47,805 bases of DNA, taken from NCBI GenBank assembly GCA_947627875.1, contig CANQXS010000020.1, positions 1 through 47,805 of the forward strand, written 5' to 3'. The notes below the pieces were generated by a model. That model was not told the origin of the DNA, searched no databases, and saw only the letters and a list, made by a program, of their open reading frames with translations. This DNA is from an uncultured Clostridia bacterium (GTDB taxonomy: Bacteria; Bacillota; Clostridia; Oscillospirales; Ruminococcaceae). The position numbers were made by a program, and so were the translations under genes. Position 1 is the stretch's first letter. Each line of letters begins with the position of its first letter. Below, one piece after another: positions 1-6,222 of the stretch.

Positions 1-80
1 ACCTGTTGACCTAAATCCAAGTGTGCTATGCAGATGCACTTAAAACTTTCTGCAAATCTTATTATACGAGGAGAATTGCT

Positions 81-599
81 ATGAAATACGCATATCCCGC
101 CGTATTCACATACGAAAAGAGCGAGGGAGTTTATTATGTGAATTTTCCGGATATAGAGAACTGCTTCACCGACGGCAGAAGCGTTGCCGAGGCTCTTGAA
201 ATGGGCGAGGACGCACTGACGCTTATGCTCTGCCGGATGGAGGACGACGGAATACGGCTTCCGGAGCCGACGGATATCAAAAAAATATCGCTCGGAGAAA
301 ACGAGACGGCAACGCTCGTTTTTGCCGACACCGACGGATACCGCCGTGAAAACGCAGTGAAAAGAATATATTATCCCGCAGTATTTCATCCCGAAGAGCA
401 GGGGTATTCCGTAAGCGTCCCCGACCTTGACGGCTGCTTTTCTCAGGGCGAGACCGCAGCAGAGGCTGTGGAGATGACCGTGGACGCGATAAGGCTTTAC
501 CTCGACGGTGAGAAAGCCGTTCCTGCGGCTTCGCGTCCGGAGGATATAAAGCTCAGACAGCCTGATTTTATCGTGATGATACCTTACGAAGGAAAATAG
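81..599 (+). CDS. Tandem HicB-like domain protein (orphan antitoxin-type)
   Basis: The 172-aa product contains two copies of the HicB-like fold. Copy 1 (about residues 2-65) has YPAVF, then VNFPDIENCFTDG and SVAEALEMGEDAL. Copy 2 (about 95-160) has YPAVF, VSVPDLDGCFSQG and TAAEAVEMTVDAI. The ATG at 81 is chosen because GAGGAG (68-73) sits 7 bases upstream; a longer in-frame GTG start at 21 lacks such a site. HicB proteins are normally antitoxins that neutralise the HicA mRNA interferase and carry a C-terminal DNA-binding domain. Here the second half is another HicB domain, and no DNA-binding region is visible. No HicA follows, since a terminator comes 6 bases after the stop. A HicA gene could lie left of the window, although the first 80 bases show no clear end of one. 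The family assignment is firm; an antitoxin role is not established. Confidence 0.85.
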   Translation: MKYAYPAVFTYEKSEGVYYVNFPDIENCFTDGRSVAEALEMGEDALTLMLCRMEDDGIRLPEPTDIKKISLGENETATLVFADTDGYRRENAVKRIYYPAVFHPEEQGYSVSVPDLDGCFSQGETAAEAVEMTVDAIRLYLDGEKAVPAASRPEDIKLRQPDFIVMIPYEGK

Positions 600-605
600 T
601 CGCAG

Positions 606-632
606 AAGCCCCGTGCGAACACGGGGCTTTTT
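606..632 (+). terminator. Intrinsic terminator after the HicB-like gene
   Basis: A perfect 10-bp stem AAGCCCCGTG (606-615) pairs with 620-629 across a CGAA tetraloop and runs into a T tract. It lies directly after the stop codon at 599, so it ends the HicB-like transcript. Confidence 0.93.
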
Positions 633-639
633 ATACCGT

Positions 640-868
640 ATTCGGCGTCTTATTTAACGTCATCTCGGTGTGTACCTATTGTGTAGTGCGCATTACAATG
701 CAAGTTACTTCAGCAGAGAAAAACCCGCAGTAGTGGGTGAGAAAGACCGCAAAAAGTTGGCGGCGTTGCGGAGGCGTCGTGAGCGCAAGCCTCAAAGGCA
801 CGCCTGTGGAAGGTTGGGTGTCGACTAAGCACCTCAAGAAGGTCTGATATCCTCATTTTTGCCCATAG
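640..868. other. Gene-free stretch with several short hairpins; possible structured RNA
   Basis: No convincing ORF is present. Local pairings are visible on the plus strand: a near-palindrome around TGCGCA (about 680-699), ACCCGC-AGTA-GTGGGT (about 726-741), GAGGC...GCCTC (about 774-796) and GGTG...CACC near 820-835. The stretch ends at the strong hairpin at 869-904. This would fit a small non-coding RNA or the decayed remains of a mobile element. I do not recognise an RNA family, and I see no group II intron domain V. No good promoter was found in front of it. Confidence 0.3.
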
Positions 869-904
869 AAATGCCCCTGCAATGTTATCCTTGCGGGGGC
901 ATTT
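869..904. terminator. Strong 14-bp hairpin, possible bidirectional terminator
   Basis: AAATGCCCCTGCAA (869-882) pairs with TTGCGGGGGCATTT (891-904), with one T-G wobble and an 8-base loop. It lacks a proper T run on either side, so it is a weak terminator by the usual rule. Its position suits ending either a plus-strand transcript from the preceding 200 bases or the small minus-strand gene at 978-1118. Confidence 0.5.
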
Positions 905-977
905 CGGAGGCAGCGGGAGTAAGGCTTCCCGCGTGCCTCAGTTGGTTGAGTGAGTGATGTATCTTTAGTCGGAGAGG

Positions 978-1118
978 TCACTCACTTTTGCTTTCTTCGC
1001 TTTGCTCGCCGAGAACATTTTCGACGGCTTCGCGAAGTTCTTCAAGAGTTTCGCACTTGTCTATCAGCTCAAGCACAAGCCTCAGAAGATATTCAGAAGT
1101 TGTTGCCATTTCTTCCAT
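978..1118 (-). CDS. Small acidic helical protein, 46 aa, unknown function
   Basis: This gene reads on the minus strand from ATG (1118-1116) to TGA (980-978). The product begins MEEMATTSEYLLRLVLEL and ends GEQSEESKSE. It is rich in Leu and Glu with only four Lys/Arg before the tail, so it is probably one or two amphipathic helices. Two things make it more than a chance ORF. A GGAAGG ribosome site lies about 6-7 bases before the ATG, and a near-consensus promoter (TTGACA-N17-CATAAT) lies just upstream. No signal peptide or membrane segment is seen. Small acidic proteins in such places can be anti-CRISPRs, antitoxins or regulators, but nothing here chooses among these. I do not recognise the family. 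Confidence 0.7.
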   Translation of the reverse strand: MEEMATTSEYLLRLVLELIDKCETLEELREAVENVLGEQSEESKSE

Positions 1119-1162
1119 TGCGTTCCTTCCTTTCTTAAGAGGTTTCTCTGCTTTCAAGTATT

Positions 1163-1191
1163 ATTATGCCGCCAATTTTGGGGCTTGTCAA
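1163..1191 (-). promoter_or_regulatory. Sigma-A type promoter for the 46-aa gene
   Basis: On the minus strand, TTGACA (1191-1186) and CATAAT (1168-1163) are separated by exactly 17 bases. The start codon is about 45 bases downstream of the -10. Confidence 0.8.
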
Positions 1192-1592
1192 GTGCTTAGT
1201 TTTCAAAAAAATTTTTAAGCTGAGCAGAAGCTCAAAATGGTAGAATTTTATTACACACTTTACTACACACTTTTCAGTGTAATTTTGATTATTTTTGCAC
1301 GGTTTCGCATAGTCAAAAAGCAGCGAAAAACCCGTAATAATAGGTCATTTGCGCCTTAAATGATATGAAGTCTGCGGCAGGGGTCCCCGCAAAGCGCAGC
1401 TTTGTGGGGAAAAGGCGGAGCAGCGGAATGAGTGAAGCGGCGATTTCAAATGCGAAGCATGAAGAAAGCGCCGCAAGCGATATGAAGCTTGCGACGCCGT
1501 GGCGACAATATAAGCGTTATTTCTTGCCGTTCGCTCTCGCTCGCCGTCACGGTTTGGCTCGCGGAGCTCACGGAGAAATAATCGCGTATATG
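1192..1592. other. Gene-poor stretch with hairpins, possible degenerate repeat
   Basis: No coding region with a ribosome site and plausible composition is found; ORFs here are chance readings through repeats. The visible structure is: a cluster of TACACACTTT copies (1251-1282); CCCCGCAAAG-CGCAG-CTTTGTGGGG (about 1387-1411) next to GGGGTCCCC; and GCAAGC...GCTTGC (about 1475-1493). The GGGGTCCCC motif and the hairpin style resemble the repeat units at 17.8 and 20.6 kb, so this could be a decayed relative. Confidence 0.4.
1251..1282. repeat. Overlapping direct and inverted repeats, possible operator
   Basis: ACACACTTT occurs twice, 12 bases apart (from about 1253 and 1265). The block is bounded by TTACAC (1251-1256) and its inverse GTGTAA (1277-1282). 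Inside it, ACACT-TTTC-AGTGT (1267-1280) forms a small palindrome. It lies about 60 bases upstream of the -35 of the minus-strand small gene, a possible regulator-binding site. No regulator is identified. Confidence 0.4.
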
Positions 1593-1638
1593 TCCGCCAA
1601 TAAAAAAATCCGCGTAAGCGGATTTTTTTATTGGCGGA
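1593..1638 (-). terminator. tRNA-Ser terminator that reuses the tRNA 3' end
   Basis: A perfect 21-bp inverted repeat (1593-1613 with 1618-1638, loop GTAA) contains A7/T7 runs. On the minus strand it is a stem with an internal U run, directly after the tRNA. The tRNA-proximal arm includes the last seven tRNA bases (TCCGCCA on the minus strand, 1638-1632), so in the precursor the tRNA 3' end can pair either with its own acceptor strand or with the terminator. Confidence 0.75.
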
Positions 1639-1723
1639 GCAGGAGAGATTCGAACTCTCGGACGGCTTATCACCGTCACACGATTTCCAGTCGTGCTCGT
1701 TATGACCGCTTCGATACTGCTCC
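1632..1723 (-). tRNA. tRNA-Ser (anticodon GGA), CCA encoded
   Basis: Read on the minus strand, the 92-base gene starts GGAGCAG (1723-1717) and ends CTGCTCC-G-CCA (to 1632), giving a perfect 7-bp acceptor stem with discriminator G and an encoded CCA. The anticodon stem-loop CGACTGGAAATCG shows GGA, which reads UCC/UCU serine codons. The T arm has GAGAGTTCGAATCTC. The long variable arm (GACGGTGATAAGCCGTC) is the class II feature expected of serine tRNA. Its promoter is at 1753-1781. Confidence 0.97.
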
Positions 1724-1752
1724 GTGTCATAACTGTATTCACAACGCTCAAT

Positions 1753-1781
1753 ATTATAGCAGATTCGTTTTCAAAAAGCAA
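1753..1781 (-). promoter_or_regulatory. Promoter of tRNA-Ser
   Basis: On the minus strand, TTGCTT (1781-1776) and TATAAT (1758-1753) are separated by 17 bases. The -10 lies about 30 bases before the tRNA 5' end. Confidence 0.8.
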
Positions 1782-1802
1782 GCCCTTTTTGAAAACTTTT
1801 TT
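1767..1802 (+). terminator. Terminator-like hairpin overlapping the tRNA-Ser promoter
   Basis: GTTTTCAAAAAG (1767-1778) pairs perfectly with CTTTTTGAAAAC (1785-1796) across a 6-base loop, followed by six T. On the plus strand this is a terminator shape. No plus-strand gene is seen directly upstream, so it may stop readthrough before the two-component operon. The 5' arm and loop cover the -35 of the tRNA promoter on the other strand. Confidence 0.6.
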
Positions 1803-1819
1803 CTTTTATTTCCGAAAAA

Positions 1820-1877
1820 TTAAGAATTTCTTAAGAAACTCGGGGTTGTTTCTTAAGAATAGGCGTGTTATTATAAT
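1820..1877 (+). promoter_or_regulatory. Promoter with phased TTAAGAA repeats, likely response-regulator box
   Basis: TTAAGAA occurs at 1820-1826, 1831-1837 and 1853-1859, so the starts are 11 and then 22 bases apart, one and two helical turns. A TATAAT -10 lies at 1872-1877, but no good -35 is present; the third repeat sits where it would be. OmpR/PhoB-family regulators bind such direct repeats and replace a poor -35. The site directly precedes the response-regulator gene, so autoregulation is the simplest reading (inference). Confidence 0.65.
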
Positions 1878-1933
1878 TACAGGCTTTTTAAGGAAAGCGG
1901 TTTATACAATTCTATGAAAAGGAGTGCAGCACT

Positions 1934-2629
1934 GTGTACAACATTCTGATCTGCGACGACGAGCGCGATATCGTTTCCGCGCTGAAAATCTATCTTCAGG
2001 GGGAGGGCTACGGGCTCTACGAGGCTTATAACGGAGCCGAGGCTCTCGATATCCTGCGGACCAAAAAGATACATTTGGTCCTTATGGACATCATGATGCC
2101 CGAGGTCGACGGGATATCAGCTCTCAGCGAGCTTCGGGCGTTTACCAACGTCCCCGTTATCTTTCTTACGGCGAAATCCGAGGATATCGACAAGATAGTC
2201 GGCTTGAACCTCGGCGCCGACGACTACATAACCAAGCCTTTCAACCCCATCGAGCTTATAGCGCGGGTGAAATCCCATATAAGGCGCTACGTTATGCTCG
2301 GGAGCGCTCCCGAAGCGCCGGGGTCTCTGAGAATAGGCGGAGTCGAGATAAACGACAGCGACAGAACCGTTTTTGTAGACGGCGAGCCGATAAAATTAAC
2401 CGCGAAGGAATACGAGATACTTCATTTTCTTATGTCCAACGCGGGGACCGTTTTTTCTCCGGCAGAGATATACCGCAAGGTCTGGGGGAACGTCCCCGTC
2501 GGGGTCGACAACGCGATAGCAGTGCATATCCGCCACCTTCGCGAAAAGATAGAGATAAACCCCGCCGAGCCGCGCTATTTAAAGGTGGTCTGGGGCAGGG
2601 GATATAAATTCGACAAAGGCGAAAAATAA
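1934..2629 (+). CDS. OmpR/PhoB-family response regulator (VanR-like)
   Basis: The 231-aa protein has a receiver domain (about 1-120) and a winged-helix DNA-binding domain (about 135-230). The receiver shows the acidic pair D8-D9, phospho-acceptor D52 in LVLMDIMMP, the switch Thr T79 and K101 in the TKP motif. The C-terminal domain has LTAKEYEILHFLM and the IAVHIRHLREKIE recognition-helix region. GTG at 1934 is the start, with AAAAGGAG ending 9 bases upstream. The histidine kinase follows after 28 bases and a VanY-like peptidase comes third, so the system probably senses a cell-wall signal. The TTAAGAA repeats upstream suggest that it controls its own operon. VanR, VncR and similar regulators are closely alike, so no specific name is given. 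Confidence 0.93.
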   Translation: MYNILICDDERDIVSALKIYLQGEGYGLYEAYNGAEALDILRTKKIHLVLMDIMMPEVDGISALSELRAFTNVPVIFLTAKSEDIDKIVGLNLGADDYITKPFNPIELIARVKSHIRRYVMLGSAPEAPGSLRIGGVEINDSDRTVFVDGEPIKLTAKEYEILHFLMSNAGTVFSPAEIYRKVWGNVPVGVDNAIAVHIRHLREKIEINPAEPRYLKVVWGRGYKFDKGEK

Positions 2630-2657
2630 CCGCATCGGTTGATTTCGGAGGTTTTTT

Positions 2658-5324
2658 ATGAGCGACAGGAAAATAAGAAAGCGCTTGACCGAGCGCGTCG
2701 GGTTAAAGGTGCTTGCGGCAGCGCTTGCAGTCTTATGCCTCTGTGTTCTCTATTTCTCGGCTACACTCAGCATAATCTGCCTTCAGAACGACGTTTACTT
2801 CGACGGCGGCGAAAAGCTCCTGCGCGACACCGTCTACAATCAGGCTTACGTCAATCTTCGGGGAACGCTTATCGGGCTGCTCGGCGGAGATTATGCGGAG
2901 ATCGACGAAGACGGCGTTTTAGCCGATAAAAAAGCGCTCGACGAGCGCGCAGAGAGCTATCTCGGAAACAACGCCTACGTCTCGGTGAAGGATTCCTCGG
3001 GCAAAGAGCTGTATTCCTACGGCAGAGAGCCGGACGGCGCGAGCACCCTCATCATCGACAAATACGCTTTTGAATTCACCGGCATAGTTCCGGATTCCTC
3101 CGAGGATTTCGTCAAGAACTTCGGCTCCGATTTTGCCGCTGCCGCTGAATGGCTCAGCTACGACGGCGAAGCGCGCGATTTTAAGGGTTCTTTGGTTTTG
3201 ACATATTCCGTTTCGCTTCCCGACGAGAGCGTAACCTCCGGCTCTTTGCAGCTCGTGCAGGCAAACTACGGCGGAAACGGAAGAAAGCTGGTCAACGGCA
3301 TTGTCTTCAACGCCCTTCAGCGCCTCGGAACGACCTATTACGGAGTAGACGCCGCAGGAAATCCTCCCGACATTGATTCGTTTGACCTTCAACAAAGCTT
3401 CAACGGTACTGTCCTTCCCGTGCCGGATTCCGGCGGCTGGGAGCAAAGAGAATATTACCCCGTAGCTCCCAAGGCAGCCTTTCACACCGACGTCTGGAAC
3501 GGCGATTATATGCCCGGCGTTATGTATGACTACGATATATGGCAGCTCAGGGCAGATACCGGCACCTCGGAATTCAATTCGATAATACCCTCGCTGTTCG
3601 CCGACGACTGCTCGGTAGTTTCCCTCAGCATAAAAGCCGTAGGCACCGCCTGCGAAGCCGAAAGCGTAAGCGCCTCGGCAGAAATGTATCTTTTAAAGTC
3701 GGCGGACGACCTCGACGCCAAGTTCATCGACGCGATAACCGCCCGCACCGTTATAAAATACGCCGACAGCTTCCCGATAGCTGCGATAGTCTCGGCGCTG
3801 CTTCTTATACCGCTTATCTGCTATATTTGCTGCGCGGCGGGCAGAAGAGCCGGAGCCGACGCTCCCTCGCCGATATGGTTCGATAAAATTCCCTTCGAGC
3901 TTTTCATCGCGGGCGCGGCGCTGGGCGTGTTCCTGATGGTCGAGGAGTATTTTGACCTTGTATACTCTGAATACATCGTAAAAATGTTCAGCAAGAGGAT
4001 ACTCGATATATGCCTGTTTGCGGCGATGCCGCTCGTTCTCAGCATATTTGTTGTCCTGACTGTTATGACCCTCGCTACCCGCTTAAAATGCGGAGTATTC
4101 TGGAAATACACCGCCGTGGGAATGATATTCGTATTGCTTAAAGCGGCGGCGAAGCTTGCCTGGAACATAATAAGCAGCGTTTTCGTCGGCTGGAAAGCGG
4201 TTTTGCTCATCGTCATCATCTCGGTTTATGACTTTTTCTGCGTCAGCCTGTTCCAGTTCGATATTGCCCCGCTTTTTGTTGCGGTAATTGTCGGAAACAT
4301 CGTTATTCTCTGCGTTATGCTCGTCTGGATAGGCGGCTTCAACCGAATACGGAAATACGCCGGAAAGCTTGCAAACGGCGAGCTCGATTCCCATATAAGC
4401 CGCGACAGCCTTATCGGAGACCTTAAAAAGTGCGCCGACGACCTCGAAAACGTCGGAGAAGGTGTAAAAAAGGCTGTCGACGAGAGAATGCGCTCGGAGC
4501 GGCTTAAAACCGAGCTTATAACCAACGTCTCCCACGACCTCAAGACCCCGCTCACCTCGATAGTGAACTACGTCGATATTCTCTCGAAGGACGACGACCC
4601 CGCCGCGGCAAAGGAGCATATAGACATTTTGAGGCGGCAGGCTGCGAAGATGAAAAAGCTGATTGAGGACCTCGTCGAAGTCTCGAAGGCTACGAGCGGG
4701 AACATCGCGGTAAATCTCAGCCGCACTGACGTCAACCTTCTTATAACCCAGACCGCCGCGGAATACGCCGCCCGCTTCGAGGAGCGCAAGCTCGAAACAG
4801 TGATAAAAACCCCGCAGAAAAAGCTGATAGCCAACCTCGACGGCAGGCTGATGTGGCGGGTGCTCGACAACCTCTGCGGAAACATCTGCAAATACGCGCT
4901 CCCGAACACGAGGGTCTACATTACCGCCGAGCTCAACGGTCCCTGGATAACCCTCAGCTTCAAGAACATCTCAAAGGACGTTTTAGAGATCTCGGGCGAC
5001 GAGCTTATCGAGCGCTTCGTAAGGGGCGACAGCTCGCGCAACACCGAGGGGAGCGGTCTCGGGCTCTCGATAGCAAAGAGCCTCTGCGACCTTCAGGGCG
5101 TAGGCTTCGCGATAGACATCGACGGCGACCTGTTCAAGGCTTCGCTCACGATTCCCTCCGCGAGCGACGATGACATTATGGAGGGTGATTTCTCGAACGA
5201 CGACGCCTATTCTGAAGAACCCGACGGGGATATCGGGCAGACCGAGCAGAGCGCAGAGGAAGCGGAAGAAATATCGGAGGAGCATAAAGATGACGGAGAA
5301 GAAAACGGTCAGACCCTTGCGTAA
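2658..5324 (+). CDS. Large multi-pass sensor histidine kinase (VanS-like position)
   Basis: The protein has 888 aa, about twice the usual length of a VanS-type kinase. An N-terminal membrane helix (about 18-40) is followed by an extracytoplasmic region of some 330 residues, then several further helices (about 372-570), a HAMP-like linker, a DHp domain with phospho-acceptor H626 in NVSHDLKTPLTS, and a catalytic ATPase domain. That domain has N738/N742 in LDNLCGNICKYA and a G box EGSGLGLS near 797-804. The last 45 or so residues are an acidic Asp/Glu tail. The start ATG has GGAGG 6-7 bases upstream. The 3' end overlaps the next gene by 35 bases, so the two are coupled. It should phosphorylate the regulator at 1934-2629. 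The ligand is unknown; the VanY partner suggests a wall-related signal. Confidence 0.92.
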   Translation: MSDRKIRKRLTERVGLKVLAAALAVLCLCVLYFSATLSIICLQNDVYFDGGEKLLRDTVYNQAYVNLRGTLIGLLGGDYAEIDEDGVLADKKALDERAESYLGNNAYVSVKDSSGKELYSYGREPDGASTLIIDKYAFEFTGIVPDSSEDFVKNFGSDFAAAAEWLSYDGEARDFKGSLVLTYSVSLPDESVTSGSLQLVQANYGGNGRKLVNGIVFNALQRLGTTYYGVDAAGNPPDIDSFDLQQSFNGTVLPVPDSGGWEQREYYPVAPKAAFHTDVWNGDYMPGVMYDYDIWQLRADTGTSEFNSIIPSLFADDCSVVSLSIKAVGTACEAESVSASAEMYLLKSADDLDAKFIDAITARTVIKYADSFPIAAIVSALLLIPLICYICCAAGRRAGADAPSPIWFDKIPFELFIAGAALGVFLMVEEYFDLVYSEYIVKMFSKRILDICLFAAMPLVLSIFVVLTVMTLATRLKCGVFWKYTAVGMIFVLLKAAAKLAWNIISSVFVGWKAVLLIVIISVYDFFCVSLFQFDIAPLFVAVIVGNIVILCVMLVWIGGFNRIRKYAGKLANGELDSHISRDSLIGDLKKCADDLENVGEGVKKAVDERMRSERLKTELITNVSHDLKTPLTSIVNYVDILSKDDDPAAAKEHIDILRRQAAKMKKLIEDLVEVSKATSGNIAVNLSRTDVNLLITQTAAEYAARFEERKLETVIKTPQKKLIANLDGRLMWRVLDNLCGNICKYALPNTRVYITAELNGPWITLSFKNISKDVLEISGDELIERFVRGDSSRNTEGSGLGLSIAKSLCDLQGVGFAIDIDGDLFKASLTIPSASDDDIMEGDFSNDDAYSEEPDGDIGQTEQSAEEAEEISEEHKDDGEENGQTLA

Positions 5325-6183
5325 GGCGGCGGTAACGGTCGCCGCAGTCGCGGGAGTGGCAATCATTGCGGGCTTTTTCGGAAAGAGCGCCTACAGGCTC
5401 GCGAAGGAGCATTACTACGCGATGCTCTCGCGGACCGAGCGCGAAAATATCTCCTTCGAGGAATATTCCGGAGCAACCGAAATAACGACTCTTGAAGCCC
5501 TAAAGCTCGATACGAGAGCGGCTTTCGACCAATCGGGAATGCTGATAAACTCAGAAAACCCGCTCCCCGACGGATTCGAGGCGGAGGCGGTCGAATATAA
5601 AGACAGCGGGGTTTATATGAACCGCTGCATAACCGAGGGCTACGGGGCTCTCGCCGAGGCGGTGAATGAAAGGCTTTCGGAAAAGCTCTATGTTTCCTCG
5701 GCATACCGAACCGCCGAGGAACAGCTTGAAGCCGAAGTCGAGGAGGGCGACGCCGCTCAGGAGGTAGGCGCCTCGGAGCATCAGGCGGGGCTCGCGCTCG
5801 ACGTTTACGTCCTCTACCACGGCGGTATGGGCTTTGTCGAGACCGAGGCGGGGCAGTGGGTAAATTCCGACTGCTGGCGCTACGGGTTCATAATCCGCTA
5901 TCCGCTGGGCAAAAAGTCCGTGACCGGCATCGGCTACGAGCCCTGGCACATAAGATACGTCGGCGCGCCACACGCGGAATACATCATGAAATCCGGTCTC
6001 ACGCTCGAGGAGTATTTCGGGCTTCTTTCCGACGGCAAGCCGAGGTATATAAAAACCGACGGCGGGGAATATGTAGTTGTAAGAGGGAGCGCCGAAAGCC
6101 TCCCCGCGCCGGAAGAGTACGAATCTGCGACCGTCTCGTCAGACAACACCGGAGGGTATATCGTAACCTACAAGTTAAAATAA
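5290..6183 (+). CDS. VanY-like M15 D-alanyl-D-alanine carboxypeptidase
   Basis: The 297-aa protein has an N-terminal membrane anchor (VTVAAVAGVAIIAGFF, about residues 15-30) and a C-terminal peptidase domain. Zinc-site motifs of the M15B family are present: SSAYRT, then SEHQAGLALDV (His and Asp ligands) and GYEPWHIRYV (catalytic Glu and His ligand). Such enzymes remove the terminal D-Ala from peptidoglycan stem peptides outside the membrane. ATG 5290 is preferred over the longer open frame because GGAGG (5276-5280) lies 9 bases upstream and the signal/anchor follows at once. It is the third gene of the two-component operon. No vanH, vanA or vanX genes are near, so this is a wall-trimming module, not a full vancomycin-resistance cluster. 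A terminator follows. Confidence 0.92.
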   Translation: MTEKKTVRPLRKAAVTVAAVAGVAIIAGFFGKSAYRLAKEHYYAMLSRTERENISFEEYSGATEITTLEALKLDTRAAFDQSGMLINSENPLPDGFEAEAVEYKDSGVYMNRCITEGYGALAEAVNERLSEKLYVSSAYRTAEEQLEAEVEEGDAAQEVGASEHQAGLALDVYVLYHGGMGFVETEAGQWVNSDCWRYGFIIRYPLGKKSVTGIGYEPWHIRYVGAPHAEYIMKSGLTLEEYFGLLSDGKPRYIKTDGGEYVVVRGSAESLPAPEEYESATVSSDNTGGYIVTYKLK

Positions 6184-6209
6184 AAGAGGGAGTTTTTACT
6201 CCCTCTTTT
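6182..6209. terminator. Bidirectional terminator between convergent genes
   Basis: AAAAGAGGGAGT (6182-6193) pairs with ACTCCCTCTTTT (6198-6209). T runs follow in the plus direction, and the A run gives U on the minus strand. It separates the VanY-like gene from the convergent beta-galactosidase gene. Confidence 0.92.
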
Positions 6210-6222
6210 TGATGTCTATGCG

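Noticed and set aside
640-904. Group II intron or its remnant
   Set aside because: A GTGCG-like start can be read near 686, but no domain V hairpin and no reverse transcriptase are present.
5170-5289. Longer start for the VanY-like peptidase
   Set aside because: The upstream extension lies inside the kinase gene in another frame and has no ribosome site; ATG 5290 has GGAGG at good distance.
1934-6183. A vancomycin-resistance cluster
   Set aside because: Only regulator, kinase and VanY-like genes are present; ligase, dehydrogenase and dipeptidase genes are missing.
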